DNA of 64,000 nucleotides from Rhodocollybia butyracea (GCA_015501585.1 JADNRY010000082.1:62001-126000), one strand, 5' to 3'; shown: positions 33,423 to 46,223, numbered from the stretch's first letter. A program made the numbers and translations. Notes: generated by a model not told the origin, from the letters alone.

Positions 33423-35522
33423 ATGGTCAATATCACCTACGACGCTTGTACGAATTTTCTGGAATTCTATTTTTTCATCTTGACAAATCCTATCTACCTA
33501 GCTGGCAGTATCGTCTACACAGACGAAGCGGGCACACAGACGGTGTACCAGAATGGAGACATTGCTTGGACGTTAGCCTCCACCGCCCTCGTCTTTATAA
33601 TGATTCCAGGCCTGGGTTACTTGTGAGTTATTTCGATTTGTAGGCTAGTGCCGCTCTTAATCTTGATACTGCTTAGCTACTCTGGGCTGCTTCGCAGAAA
33701 GAATGCGCTTAGTATGATTTACATGTCGGTAATGACTCTGGCTGTGGTTTCATTCCAAGTAAGTAGCTGTGGTACAACGATTCAACGCCGTCTGACTTTG
33801 CACTTCGCAGTGGTTTTTCTGGGGTTTCTCCCTAGCGTTTAGTGAAACTGGAAGTCCTTTCATTGGTGATCTAAGTCAGTAATAAGCATAACTCGAAGAC
33901 CGTTTGCTTTAACCTTTCTTTCTCCAGAATACTTTGGTATGAAAGGTGTTGCAGGAAACCCTTCAATCGGTTCTGCTCGTATTCCCTCTCTCGCGTTCTC
34001 GATCTACCAACTCATGTTCGCTGCAATTACGTATGTTCACAATCACAGACACTATTATCAATGAGCCTTAATCATTCCACTTTAGACCCATGCTTGCACT
34101 CGGCGCCGTCTCTGAGCGGGGTCGTCTTGGACCATGTATGGCATTCGTCTTCATCTGGTCTACCCTAGTCTATGACCCAATTGCATGGTGAGAACTTTTT
34201 TTTCGCCATTAGCGCATAGCTAATCCTTCTCCTGGACAGCTGGACTTGGAATAGCAATGGTATTTCAAACTTCGTCATAAATTAATGAACTGCTCATAAA
34301 AATTTCAAAGGGTGGTCGTTTGTTCTTGGTGGACTGGACTTTGCCGGCGGTTCTCCTGTGCATATATCATCCGGTAGTGCTGCTCTGGCGATCTCAATCT
34401 ACCTTGGAAAGAGAAAAGGCTATGGGACAGAACGATTGGCATACAAGCCAAATAATACATCTTATGTGATCCTGGGAACGGCCTTACTTTGGTTCGGATG
34501 GTTTGGCTTCAACGGTGGTTCTGCTCTAAGTGGTCAGTCTTTGATACGTTTCGCACCGTGGAGCTGTTATTGATAGAATCACCTTATCACCTAGCTAACC
34601 TTCGTGCTGCCATGGCCTGCACTGTCACAAACCTTGCAGCTAGCACAGGCGGGTTAACATGGATGCTCTGGGTTAGGACTCGAATGATTCAACTTGTATA
34701 TTTTATTTTTCTAAACAATTTCTATAGGATTACCGCATTGAAAGGAAATGGTCCGCTGTTGGATTCTGCAGTGGTGCCATTGCTGGTCTTGTAGCCATCA
34801 CCCCCGGTACATACCTCATTGCTTGGGTCTCTTCTGAGTCCTGTGCTTACTCATTTTTACGATAGGTTCAGGATTTGTTGGTGCACCCGCCGCTGTACTT
34901 TTCGGTGTCATGGCGTAGGTCCCCGTCGGCTTGTTTACTTTCTGAGAGACTCACTACGCTCTAGAGGCACCATTTGCAACTTTGCAACTCAACTTAAATT
35001 TATATTCGGATACGACGATACGCTCGATGTTCGTGCACTATCATCGTTTCAGGGCATACCGATCATTGACACGCTCTTCTTCAGATCTTCGCCTCGCATG
35101 CTATAGGAGGCGTCGTCGGGAACCTCCTCACTGGTCTATTCGCTCAAGCCTCTGTAGCTGGATTCGATGGAATCACTGTCATCCCCGGAGGCTGGCTTGA
35201 CCACCACTATATTCAACTCGGGTACCAGCTTGCCGATTCCATGGGTGCCTTGTCCTACTCTTTCGTTATGACCACAATCATCCTTTGGGTTATGCATTTC
35301 ATTCCTTTCCTCCGCATGCGTGGTTCAGAAGAGGCTGAGATTGTCGGCTTGGATGAGTACGATATGGGAGAGTTTGCGTACGACTATGTGGGAATTGAGC
35401 AGGAACTAGGTCATGAAATCGAAACCAAAAACATGATGGGTGTCACCACTGGTGGTCGCGAACCTAGACATCATATGGATGACAATAGTCTCGAGAAGGG
35501 CCAGCCGGGTGAACCCGTCTAA
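33423..35522 (+). CDS. Ammonium transporter (Amt/Mep family)
   Basis: A multi-exon gene of about 500 residues with eleven predicted membrane spans and an extracellular N-terminus. Key segments are WTLASTALVFIMIPGLGYLY, SGLLRRKNALSMIYMSVM, WFFWGFSLAFSETGSPFIGD and VSERGRLGPCMAFVFIWSTL. DPIACWTWNSNGW and DFAGGSPVHISSGSAALAIS carry the first of the twin pore histidines. TALLWFGWFGFNGGSAL, LTWMLWDYRIERKWSAVGFC and ASHAIGGVVGNLLTGLFAQA (second histidine) follow. The acidic C-terminal tail follows FLRMRGSEEAEIVGLDEYDM. It imports ammonium across the plasma membrane. GATA sites upstream suggest control by nitrogen supply. All introns checked keep phase. Confidence 0.93.
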
Positions 35523-36983
35523 GCTTTTTCAGGGTGGTCTTGTTATACTTATAGATAGTAGCAATAATATATGCCTGTTTTCTATTCTATTTGTGTTTAC
35601 GCAGATATTAGTGACGCGATGTGACTATAAAGACGGTTGACTCTCATCCCATTCGGATCTGTCTCGGATCTGTCCATTCCGTTGGGGACTAAATAGTAAA
35701 AGAGTCGGCTCCAGAGCGCTTCGCATCACTTAGGACTTCAGTGGAGTCATTTTGCATTTTAATCCTCAACAGCAACATCACGTTCATCAAGACTCTTCAT
35801 GGTGAGTTCGCATTGGGTAATATCAAACCTTCGTCTCGCCAGATTGCGGAGTCGTGGACTGTTTCTCTGGCTAGCGTAAAATCCACGAAAATTCAGTTAC
35901 CTCGCTAACATATCGGTAGACTGAAAAATAGTTGACGAGAGATTGCTACTTAGAATTTCCTTGTGATGACTTCAAACAAAGTGCGAACCAAGATGCAAAC
36001 ATAGTTATGGATCAGAAAGGTAATGTCAAAGCGTAATATTTTGACTCAATTAGTATTTTGTTTCACTTTTCTATTTCACCTATTCAATTTTCCTTCTTAT
36101 CCTATTCCGATCTCATTCAAGTCTCAGGTACTTTATGCTTAGTAAGAAGATACATCACCCTCAGCATCAGACGAACTCAGGCCCCCAGTGTTCGAAGATA
36201 TACGTCTGTATTTGAAGCTCTAAATATCGATTGGATACTTCTCTAAGGTTCAATAGAATTGTGTCACGTCCTGTTACGCTGGAGTTATTTTACCTACACC
36301 ATGTTTATCAAATCATTTTAAACACCTGATCCAGCGGACCTATTGTCGTGTGAGCCTCTAGACCAATTTTGAGGTGCTGAGCTTCAAACTACGGAAGGCT
36401 TGCCAATACCAGTCATTCGGATGACCGGACTTCGATTCTTCATGAATCATATGGCCAACTATGAAGGCACTTCTCCATGAATCCTCATTGTGTGTTTAAG
36501 ACATATTATTTCCACCAAATCCTAGTAGTCGATATGAAGCTCAAAGTGTTCAACCAGCCCTAATTAAGTACCAGGTATAACAACAACCGTGGTAGAGACG
36601 TTCCCGGAAGATATGCCGATGGTCCTGTGGACCGGGCCAAGGCGGACGCCCCACTCCAGTGGTCGGAAAGACGTCGGAGCCAGACAGCCAAAAATAAAGT
36701 GACTCCTATGCCAATTTTCGTGGAGCTTGGGACAGTAGTGATATTTTAAGGTATGTTTGATGCTTCTTCCCAAAGACGTCATCAAATAGCGTAAAAATAA
36801 AGTTGTAGCTATGCAGATATACCTACGAGTTGATGAGCTTGGGACGGTAGCATTATTTTGAGGTATTTTCAGTTACTTACTTCCGGACCGCCAGCATCCT
36901 ATGACTACACCAACCATCCTTGTTATAAACGACAGTTTCCACTTTTTCTGTCCGAGGGGCAGCATATACCTCGTACTATCAAC
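35523..36983. other. Intergenic, 1.46 kb, upstream of the galactanase
   Basis: No confident gene. The last 300 bp hold an imperfect tandem duplication: 36689-36755 and 36792-36867 both run AAAAATAAAGT to GAGCTTGGGACNGTAG and end ATTTTNAGGTAT. This may duplicate promoter elements of the GH53 gene. The remainder holds only short frames. Confidence 0.4.
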
Positions 36984-38665
36984 ATGTTTGCTCGCAAATT
37001 CTGGAAGCCCTTCGTACTACTGGTGTCGCTCCCACTGCTGGCTAACTGTCTCACTTACCGCGGTGCAGACTACTCGTCGTTGGTCAATCTTGAAGAAGCG
37101 GGGATCACCTATACAGACTCTGGAACCAGTGAGTGCTGTCTACTTCAATATTTTGTGTCATTCTATGCTGATAACGTGTCTAGGCGAAAAATTTGATACC
37201 ATTCTCTCCAACAATGGCGTCAACCTAGCTCGTATCCGTGTATGGACCAGTACCAATGAGGCCGACTACAGCTTGACTTATGGTCTAGCGCTAGCTAAAA
37301 GAGCCGTAGCTCTTGGAATGTCTCTTTTGATTGGTATGAGCCACCTGCGGACCAGGCTAAATACTTAGCTAAGATTGCTGTTTCGATCAGATCTTCACTA
37401 CTCGGACACATGTACCAAGTTTTTTGCCCTTCAACTTTTTCTTTACTATAACTTTGGTCAATGTAGGGGCTGATCCGGGTGACCAAGCCATCCCCTCTTC
37501 ATGGCCTACGGACCTGGACGGTCTGAACACTGAGATCTTCGAGTGAATACTCGTCTCCTCGTTCTATTTTCTACTAATTTTCTTCCAAGCTACACTATGA
37601 GCCTTGTCCAGTCATTTGCCGATCAGGGTACACGCTTCTTCGTATATGAAGACATGTACTTGTATTAATCACCTTTGTACACCTAGGGACACCGATTGAT
37701 TTTTTGCAGGTAAGTCCTTGACTCTTGTCGCTAAGCGATGTGAAGATTGATTTTGAACGTGATTATCAGATTGGAAACGAAATAAACAGCGGAATCCTCT
37801 TCCCAGTGGGCGAAATCTCAGTCAACGGATATTCCCCTCTGTCTCAGCTTTTGAACTCAGCGGCAAGTGGTGCTCGTGAAGCTTCCGACACCGTTCAAAT
37901 TGTTGTTCATCTTGCTAATGGATGGGACGGTGCTGCTATGCTCTCATTCTATGAGCAAATTTTCATAGCTGGAGAATTCTCGACAGATGACTTCGACGTC
38001 ATGGGCTTTTCATTCTATCCATTTTATGACTCGGCTGCGACGTATGCTGCCCTTCAGTCAAGTCTAGAGGACCTCACAGCGATGTACGGCAAGGTACTTA
38101 TAAATTTGGTTTGGGTGTTTATTCATAACGATCTCATACAATTAATGTTTATAGCCTGTCATGGTGGTAAGCTTTTGAACAAGACTGGCCGAGGTTGGTC
38201 TAAAATCAAGACTGGCTTTATAGGTGGAGACGGACTGGCCTAGCTCCGGCAATTGTGATGGTGTTACGCTCTCCGAAGACATTGCTATCTCCACAGCAGG
38301 ACAAGAATCCTGGGTATATTACACTGAATTTGTATCGCATTCTTGCTCATATGCCCTTCTCTATACTTATCCAGGTAGACGGAATTACTAACGTACTGAC
38401 GGGCTTATCGGATGGACTCGGCCTAGGCGTTGTTTACTGGGAACCCGGTATCTAGTTTTGTTGAACCTTGCGCGAGTACATACACTAACAGTTACTTGGT
38501 GACAGGATGGGTTGGTAATGACGATCTCGGAAGCGGCTGCTCAGTATGCATTTCAGTTTGTGTTATGCCCAAACATTCATATTTTGCTTTTTTTAGGACA
38601 ATCTTCTTGTTTCTGATGCTGGAGCTACTCTCGCCTCGATTGTTTTATTCTCTGAGGATATCTAG
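36984..38665 (+). CDS. Arabinogalactan endo-beta-1,4-galactanase, GH53, secreted
   Basis: About ten exons giving about 340 residues. A signal peptide (KFWKPFVLLVSLPLLANC) leads into LTYRGADYSSLVNLEEAGIT. Family landmarks follow in order: LARIRVWTSTNEADYSLTY, LLIDLHYSDTWADPGDQAIP, IDFLQIGNEINSGILFPVG with the acid/base Glu after Asn, VMGFSFYPFYD, PVMVVETDWPSS with the nucleophile Glu, and GLGVVYWEPGWVGNDDLGSG. The enzyme cleaves beta-1,4-galactan side chains of pectin outside the cell. Every intron examined keeps phase and both catalytic glutamates are present, so it should be active. The promoter carries a tandem duplication of about 70 bp. Confidence 0.92.
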
Positions 38666-38883
38666 GAATTAGCCTATATATCATGTCTACCAGAACACGA
38701 ACACGACCGATTTTGTGTCATAGAAGAATGAAACTGGTTCAGCATAACCTTGACCGGCTTCCAGGTAAGTTGACGATGCCGTGAGAGGCTAAGACCAAGA
38801 CTTGGGCACTTGCTATCCGACTACAAGCTAATAATACAGCCTACAGCTACAGACAAGTGCAGATATACATAAGTATACATCTA

Positions 38884-41678
38884 TCATGTCTGGATACTTT
38901 TTACGAAACTTGATACTGCAGAAGCACGGATATGTTGCAGCTTTGTAGCCTCGTCCAAGAGTTGAGGCTGTACTTGCTCCTACAATCAAATCATAAAGTG
39001 AGTAAACGATCGTAAGAGTCCCAAAATTCATAAAACCCACCAGCACACTAGGCCTAACTCGATCCACCACCTTCACCAATCGAGCAGTCATCTCATGCAA
39101 AGCCACTTGGTGCTTCACCTTCAGCTGCGTTTGGTCAGTCCTAGCTTTCTCGCTCCTGCTCTTGCTACCACTGTGAGCCAGAGAAAGAACATCTGGTAAG
39201 AGTGCGATAAGTCGTGGTATTCCCCGCACAAGATCGTCCAGTTCTGTGGCGCGCACAGCGTCTGGTATGGTGTTGGGTTCTAGCCCCTCAACTACCGGAT
39301 TTGAATCAGAAGGTATTAGAACTGGTATTCGCAGCATGATGTTGGCATAGTCAAGGAATGTCTAGAAAAGAACATTAGTTTACAACTCGAAATATCATTT
39401 TGAAACTGAGATTGACATACTTTACCCCGAACGTACCACCCTTCTACTCTTCCACGATCTGGGTCTCCAGAAAAGGGGATGAATGGTGAAAAAAGTTCCT
39501 TTAAGAGCTCGTAGTCGTTGCGAAGAACCGCATCTGGAGCGAGGGAAAGGACTGCGATGTCATGTGCACGGTCAAGGTTACCGGCAGCAAGGAATAGTTC
39601 GTAGGCTGTATAAGCAGGATGGGGTGATGAAGATGAAGGATCAGATATGAATGAGAAGGAAGGGGAGGGAAGGGTGAAAGCATTCAGAGCATAGATAGCC
39701 TGTCCAAATAGGTTAGATTGTATCGAGTTCACAGCGGGCGACGAAACGGACCTGGGCTTCCTTCACCCATTTTAAGGGGATCTTCAAACTTCCCACAAGA
39801 CCCCGAATGTTCCACTCATCCAGAGCTGGCGCAGACCGAATGATAAGATCCTGGATGGCCTTGCGGCGTCTAATAAAACAATGAAAATTATTATCCCTGT
39901 TCCAGCGAAAATACGGACCCTGTTGAAGCTTCGAGATGTAATAACACGAAGACGGCTTCCTGTATCATACCCAGATGCTCGAGCTGTAAAGCGTACGAAC
40001 TGGTTAACAGATCTGCGGTAGGACTATGTCCTTCAAACTCAGGTTCGGGCTCGGGTTGATCGAGGTCAGTGTTATTATGATGAACACGGGCGTCCCCACG
40101 GTCAGGAAAGTCTCTTACGCGCATGCATCTCGAAAGAACAATATAAAGATGCCACGGGAGGGTATAATCTAGTTGACCTGTCGAAGTCCGAATTTGAAGT
40201 ATCTGAGAGAGGGAGCACGTCTGGTCGGAATGTAGTCGTAGGAGGGAGAATAAGAGGTCTTCTGAGCCGTCACTGTTTATTTCTGTAAACGAGTTGAAAA
40301 CCTGGGCGATAGGCGCATGTAGTGGTTCTGCGAACCAAAGATAGAGACCAAAGATGCGCTTCCAGTCAAGGCCCTGAACAACGTCTGAACTGAAGTCTCC
40401 TGCGAGCAACGCGTAAATTTTGCGCAGGTCGCGGGAAATGAGCGTGTCGACTTTTTGGTCTATCCAGATATCCATCTGCTCTCGAAGGTCAGCACGATAG
40501 TGGTCATCACCACCAGCCTGTGAGATGAGTGTGGCGAGAGTAGGGAATCCGCCATCCATTGCGGCTTCGCAAGCACGTTCAAGTTGATTACCACTAAGAT
40601 AGGTGAATGCAGTGGCAGGAGTGCTGGCTGCTAGATGGGTCTGAAGATCTTCCTGCACCGTTGGGGCGACAGTGTGTTGTAGCCACGTAGACAAGGCTGC
40701 TTTGCGAGTTAGTAACGTAACTCTGTTATAGATATCGGGTGAGGCAGCCTTGGATGAGATGTGTAAGGAAAGTGGGTCAAATAATGCTGACCCAAGTCGA
40801 AACATGGAAGCTTCTGCAGAGGCGTCCGTGGAAGGGAAAAGAGAGGCAAAGGAAGAGAACTGGAGTGAATCTGGTAATGGGGAGGCGAACGGTACTCCAT
40901 CATCGTCAGGTAGTATGGGAGAATGGGATAGATGGTGTTGGAGAAGTTTGGACGATAATGTAGCATCTTGAGCCACCGGTATTTTCGAAGTCAGAACATT
41001 CCCCGCAGATGGACGAACCAAAATTCCACCGGGACCCCATCCGACGCGGAAAGACCTGCCGAAAGAAAGACCGGCGTCCCCCAACGCGTCTTCTGCGCCG
41101 GTTGCCACAGACATTGCGCTGTCTACTCGTGTATATTTTCGTGTCGGCCGAGTAAGTGTAGGTTGTACGTCCTTTGCGAAAGAAGAACGAGTATCCCAGC
41201 TTCGAATATCTCCATCGGATTCTCGGCCGTGTTTTCGAAGGACAGGGGAAGGTCTTTGCAGTGAGATATCTGCAATGTGGTTCATTGCTTTCAGTGCTGC
41301 TGCCTCTTCTGGCATGCGAAATAATGACGTCTGCATTACATGCATTCGCTGAGAGTCTACACGCCCCATATGAGCTCGAGGCGGTAGATTTTTCTCTCTT
41401 GACAGCTCCAGTTCATCTTCTTGCAGGTCTGATGATGACCCGGAATCTGTTGTTTCCTCATCATCATCATCTTCGTCGTCGTCGTCGTCTTCTTCCTCTA
41501 CATAGTCCTCATCCTCTTCGTCCTCTTCGTCGTCCTCTTCAAGCAATTTTTGATCATTATGAGTTACATGATGCTGGATTTGCTTGCTAGGTGCGGCGGG
41601 TCGAAGCTCCTCCTCAGATTCAGAGTGGCTAGATTCGCTGCTACTGTCGCTGTCGCTGAAGGCGCGAAACCGAGCCAT
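38884..41678 (-). CDS. Nucleoporin Nup96/Nup145C, free-standing
   Basis: Roughly 840 residues. An acidic, low-complexity N-terminus (MARFRAFSDSDSSSESS, then long Asp/Glu runs from GAC/GAG repeats at about 41460-41540) leads to SFRVGWGPGGILVRPSAGNV. This is the motif that begins the Nup96 half of Nup98-Nup96. It is followed by the alpha-solenoid Nup96 domain (LERACEAAMDGGFPTLATLI, LDWKRIFGLYLWFAEPLHAP, ALQLEHLGMIQEAVFVLLHL). The C-terminus, after splicing, is SAVSSFVKSIQT. The protein is a scaffold subunit of the nuclear-pore Y complex with Sec13 and Nup84/107. No FG repeats or autoprotease domain precede it here. ATG 41678 is chosen over 41705 because the extra residues (MCFYNLFSS) look unlike coding sequence. 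Confidence 0.85.
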
Positions 41679-41845
41679 AGAAGAGAAAAGATTATAGAAA
41701 CACACACACGTGCTTTTTTTGACGCGCGCATTATGTCACACGAATTCACATTCCCAAAGAAGACGAAAGTCACATATCTGGACGGTACCACCGTACCAAA
41801 TGATCAAGGCTACGAACAAGTTTAACAAGTACTTCAGAAGAACAA

Positions 41846-43544
41846 TCATGTATATATCTTCAACGACTCAAAGTCAAAGTAGGCGTCTTCAAACGCACTT
41901 GGATTGTTGTTAACGAAATCTGCATCGAGTCGTTCAGTTAGCAATCAACTAAGTAGAAATGCCTTGAGATTTGCACTCGTTACCTTCGCACGAGGACGGA
42001 CAACCCGAGGAACCATACACGCTTCCTGCCCAGTCACCGCCTATATAACCGAGATGAGAAGGTCAGACGTCGAGGCCGACTCAAAGGCTGACATGAACAC
42101 TTACAGAACGTAACTAGAATAGAGGACAAAAGGGAAATGATTAACACCATTGGCAAATAGTTGAAAAGCACACTCACGATTTATGACGATGTTGTGCGGG
42201 CCAAACTTTTCAGCAATATCACAGCTGGTACTTGGAAAAGTGGCAGTGGGTTCGCCCTAGACATTATCAGGCTTAGAAGCAAAAGAAAAATTTGCTACGC
42301 ACCCAGTTATCAGTATTCACTGTGGTGCCTCCGGCATTAACGTCAGCAGGAACCGTTCCCGCGTTGCGGGACCAGAACCAGACACTAATTCCAGTGTTTT
42401 TCCTTTCGAGGGCATACCTATAAAGTTTAGTCTTAACAACCATTGCAAGCGCGTTCCGAGTGACTACTCACCAGCCTCCTTGCTTATTGTTGAAATTAGG
42501 ACCATAGCTACTCGTATCCACGAATTTGACCCCGCAGCCAGAGTTCGAGTTGATGAGAGTATTACAGTCATTCAAGAGTGCATTCCTATGATGTAAGAAT
42601 CTCGGTCAGTTTGGTCGGACTAAATTCTACTGCACTAGACATCAGGTTCTGACCCTTTCTCAGTCCTTGAGGCAGGCATCGTGCAGCCTAGATTAAATGT
42701 ATGGGGTGCTGGTTTGATTTCGGAGACATATGGATAACTCACCAGGGCTGGTGTGCAACGTTGCTTGATTAGTACCCTGGTCATTGACTCCTGTGGGTTG
42801 GCGTACAGATCAGCTAGATTAGAGCCTGACGCGGTCGGAAATTTAAGCTACCCTCCAAGATATCAATTTCCCCGTTGTTCGGCCTGTTCAAAGTTACAGC
42901 TTGAAGATGGTGTTTAGACCCGGGCACTTACCAATCCCCGCCCACCGTCCTATACACCAACGTTAGCATATATTCAGATTTGCCTAGAGACTAAGTCATA
43001 CCACACAGCTGGCCAAGTTCTGCACATTGAAAAGGTTATTTACTTATGTAAGTATTTTGTGGAAATTCAAGTGGAAAACGTAGACTCACCCACAGCCTTG
43101 AGGCATATGGAGAATGTTGAAGCTAAACCACAGCTCTTGAGTACTAGAATCAAATGGTACACTCTAGCTCACATCATAACCGAGGTCTCATACTGCTTGT
43201 TGGATTGAATCCGTACCGAGTTTCTTCCAGGTCCACTGGGGTTCAATACACTATGGTAGTCTGCTCGGAGTACAAAATGATTTCCAGAGGCGTATGTAAG
43301 GTTCTGACTCGCCGCAGTCGCCGCATTGACATAGTTTCTATGGATTTTTGTAGCCTTAGTGAAAGGCCTTAGGCAGCTAATAGAGTACTCACACTCGACC
43401 GTGCGTTGGATCGGCAATGGCTTGGTATGAGAACGAGTTCAAAAAACCAGTTCCAGTAATGCTGTCAGATTGAGTATACGATACTCCCAGCACCAGTTGA
43501 GGTACCAAGAGCAGGTTAAGGAGGGGATACAATTGTAAGAACAT
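41846..43544 (-). CDS. GH16 family endo-beta-1,3(4)-glucanase, secreted
   Basis: About ten short exons. The signal peptide MFLQLYPLLNLLLVPQLVLG leads into VSYTQSDSITGTGFLNSFSY. Then comes IADPTHGRVNYVNAATAASQ, followed by HFVLRADYHSVLNPSGPGRN, SVRIQSNKQYETSVMIFNIL and HMPQGCGTWPAVWTVGGDW. The catalytic GH16 motif PNNGEIDILEGVNDQGTNQA has both glutamates and the central Asp. The C-terminus is PSAFEDAYFDFESLKIYT. This subgroup of fungal GH16 proteins acts on beta-1,3/1,4 or beta-1,3/1,6 glucans of fungal or plant walls; the exact specificity cannot be read here. All boundaries checked keep phase. A decayed copy of the 3' end lies upstream at 44027-44140. Confidence 0.9.
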
Positions 43545-44026
43545 GTTGTTGGTCTCCAGCAGAGTCTGTTCACAGAACTGGGGAATTGGCAGGAGGATGG
43601 AGCGTATCGTTTTATACGCGTCCGCTTCGTACCTTTTGGGGCATCTCAACTTCAGCTTCTCAGAGCCGGCAACCGTAAAGCCAAGGAGAGTAGATTTGGA
43701 TCTTGGTGGTGATTGCGGCCAGCAGGTGCACGTCTCGTCAACGGACCACATACCACACGCTTCAACAAGCCACGGATCTCCTCGATACCTATTTCAAGAT
43801 GTTGAAAAAGCCAGCATTTTCCCCCAGACTAACTGCAACAAGATTTCTTGCGAATGGACCCCAGCGTAACAGGTATGTTGTTCTTGGCTCGCAGCAGCTG
43901 ATACGGATTTCGGGACCGACGACACGATGTAGAACGCCATGTTCCATAAAAAGGAGTGCAATAGATGAGGCTCCCTACTCAAACGTCTACGCTCGGACTA
44001 ACCGCCTCAGAACCATGTGATTTGCA
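43545..44026. other. Upstream region of the GH16 gene
   Basis: Presumed promoter of the GH16 gene, about 480 bp. No second gene was recognised; a few open frames are short and unlike known families. Confidence 0.35.
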
Positions 44027-44140
44027 TCATGTGTAAGCTGCCAGAGAAACGAAATCAAAGTAGGCATTTTCAAAGGCTAGGGGATTAGTTCGGTCAGAGT
44101 CGGGGACTCCGTAATCTGGGGGTAGACCAAATTTTAGCCC
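44027..44140 (-). pseudogene. Fragment of a GH16 gene (3' end only)
   Basis: On the minus strand the peptide NPLAFENAYFDFVSLAAYT and its stop closely match the end of the neighbouring GH16 protein (PSAFEDAYFDFESLKIYT and stop). No upstream GH16 exons were found in the following 1 kb, so this is a remnant of a tandem copy. Confidence 0.55.
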
Positions 44141-45408
44141 TTTTACCCTACATAGGCAGCTGATCAATGCAAGTCGGATGGATAGGTAGCGCCGGCCAGT
44201 CCCGATCAAAATCCTCATCAAAATCGGAAACTTGAAAAAAAGGCAAGTGCTAATATGTTACCAGCGTGAGCCTTGACGCAAGTTATAGCTAATGATAATT
44301 TTTGAATCTAAAATGCGAGCGTACTTATATCGCTTGATTGGAGAAGGAGCGGCCGTATTATGGGGTCAGCTTTATTGTTTTGAACAACACCCCTATGTTA
44401 CAACCTTAGGAGCTTGAATACCAGGCTAGGCTCTTGAGTCTTGTTTTTCTGTTTATAAACAGTTCGGTTCATGAGGCGCCCTTTACTGGGGTCATTTGAT
44501 CTCCTATATCCTTGGGTGGGTCAAATGAAATTCAGATCATCAGGGCAGATCCAAAGCGCCTACCTTGGTGCGATTTTTTATTGATTTTAATGTCCCGAGA
44601 AGGGAGGAACCACATATTGCTACTGAATTGGACCTTCACGGATGCCTCATCACTTCACTTCCACTGGGACCATGTAGTGCCTACTACTGCTAGGTTTGTT
44701 CACAAGGTAATGCTTAACTGGAACTTGAAGCCGTTTGTTTCTTATGGGGGTGATTTCGGGCTCGTTGGAAGACTTGGACTGTGGGGATTGATGATAGCTT
44801 TACTCCACCTCATATAACGGTCCCACTAATTACTACTCCTCTCCGGGAGGGCTTGCAGTCTAACTTCCCTTTGTGGGTCGAGTTCACCGCTTCTCCCCCC
44901 TAGAGTCCGGCTGTGCTGTTCCCTCGTGGGACCCCGCGAGAACGAGGAGCCGTGTATAATACTGCTACTACCAATAACAAAAATGGATCATAACTTGACA
45001 GAAACGCAGTCGATAAATAGCTTCATGAGAGTATCAAAGCAAATAGAAAGAAATAATCAGTGGGATTCTAATGCGGATAGCAATCTGAAAGCGATGGTGG
45101 TGGAAACAGGCAGTGGATAAATAACTTCATAATAATATTAAATATGTAGCACGAAATAAATTAGAGTCCAAGTAGCAACCTGAAAAGCAATGGCAGTGTG
45201 AAACGATAGCGTCCGAGCATTCAACGTTGATATCAAAGCAAATGTCCAAGCAGCAAAGTCCAGGGTTCAGACGTTACGAAAAGTGCATGACCAGAAAAGC
45301 GTGAAAATATCTTGAAAGTGAAGTGAACACTGAAAAGTATGTAGGTTGTAAGTACGATAATCCCTTTGGGAATAGCGAAAAGACTTACCGTCAAGTCATT
45401 AAAAGAGG
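44141..45408. other. Intergenic, 1.27 kb, with an imperfect tandem repeat
   Basis: A plus-strand frame of 101 codons at 44512-44817 has no recognisable family. An imperfect repeat of about 100 bp lies at about 45005-45104 and 45105-45200, sharing GCAGTNGATAAATANCTTCAT and AGCAANCTGAAA(A)GC. An inverted repeat CTCGT-N14-ACGAG lies near 44920-44945. No gene is supported. Confidence 0.35.
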
Positions 45409-46136
45409 CTAGTCAAAGTTTTTGCCACACTGCATCACCACAGTGGCTATGAGACAGGCGTCGAGAAGGCCGAGCTGAATGGCCTGATTGGTCAAGTCAA
45501 GCGTGATAGTCCCACGTCCTCGAGAAATCCTGGCCAGAAACACAGCGGCCGGGCCCGTAGAATACAACTGGAAAGCATAGAATGAATATCGCAGTTTCTA
45601 TTGCAACAGAGAAGAATACGAATATACATTGATATATCTGTCCTGCGGAGTCCACATATACTGAGCTCCCAGTATTTGCATGGTGCGAGCTCTGTTGACG
45701 AGTCGTGAGTAAATAAAAAAGCATTAGATGGTTGACTTGAGAGTACTTTCCTGCCGTCTGGGGTCAAACGCAGCCAATCTCGGGCGAGAATCTTGGACGT
45801 CACATTGCGTATCTCAACAAGGGGCCGCGATTGCCATTCGACCAGAGCAACGCTCTTTCCTTGTGCATTCTGGAAGACTGTGTATCTCGGATTGTCAGGA
45901 TCCGTTACAATTCGGAGGTATCTCTGCTGACTGGGTCCAATGACTTTAGAAGACAAAATGTCTGGGTCAAAAGAGGTGATATAAAAAGTAACGAGATCGC
46001 TAGTCGGCGGGGGAGGAGAGTTGGCATATGGTAGTGCACCAAATGTCGATGGAGCAATACCGTTGTTGTCCCATAGAAAAGAACTCCCTGAGCCTACCTG
46101 CGACCAGCCAGAGAAGGGGTTGTGGGAAGCATCCAT
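45409..46136 (-). CDS. DUF6593 domain protein
   Basis: Three exons, about 190 residues. Exon 1 has MDASHNPFSGWSQVGSGSSF and a Pro-rich stretch. The family core follows: DLVTFYITSFDPDILSSKVI, GPSQQRYLRIVTDPDNPRYT, and SVALVEWQSRPLVEIRNVTS then KILARDWLRLTPDGRK. After splicing it continues RTMQILGAQYMWTPQDRYIN and LYSTGPAAVFLARISRG, ending in a hydrophobic stretch (AIQLGLLDACLIATVVMQC) and GKNFD. The family is widespread in mushroom-forming fungi and its function is unknown. The exon 1/2 junction (A/GTCAACC to CAACAGAG/CT) is my best phase-consistent choice. Confidence 0.75.
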
Positions 46137-46223
46137 TGAAAGTAAGGCAAAAAAAAAGAGAGAGAGAAAGACCCGCTGAAATAGAGAAATGGATTGGATA
46201 AACCAAGTCTTACTTGGCCCTTC

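Noticed and set aside
39886..41678. Nup96 gene read as a Nup98 protein
   Set aside because: There are no FG repeats or autoprotease domain; the GWGPGGILVR motif and the solenoid identify the Nup96 part.
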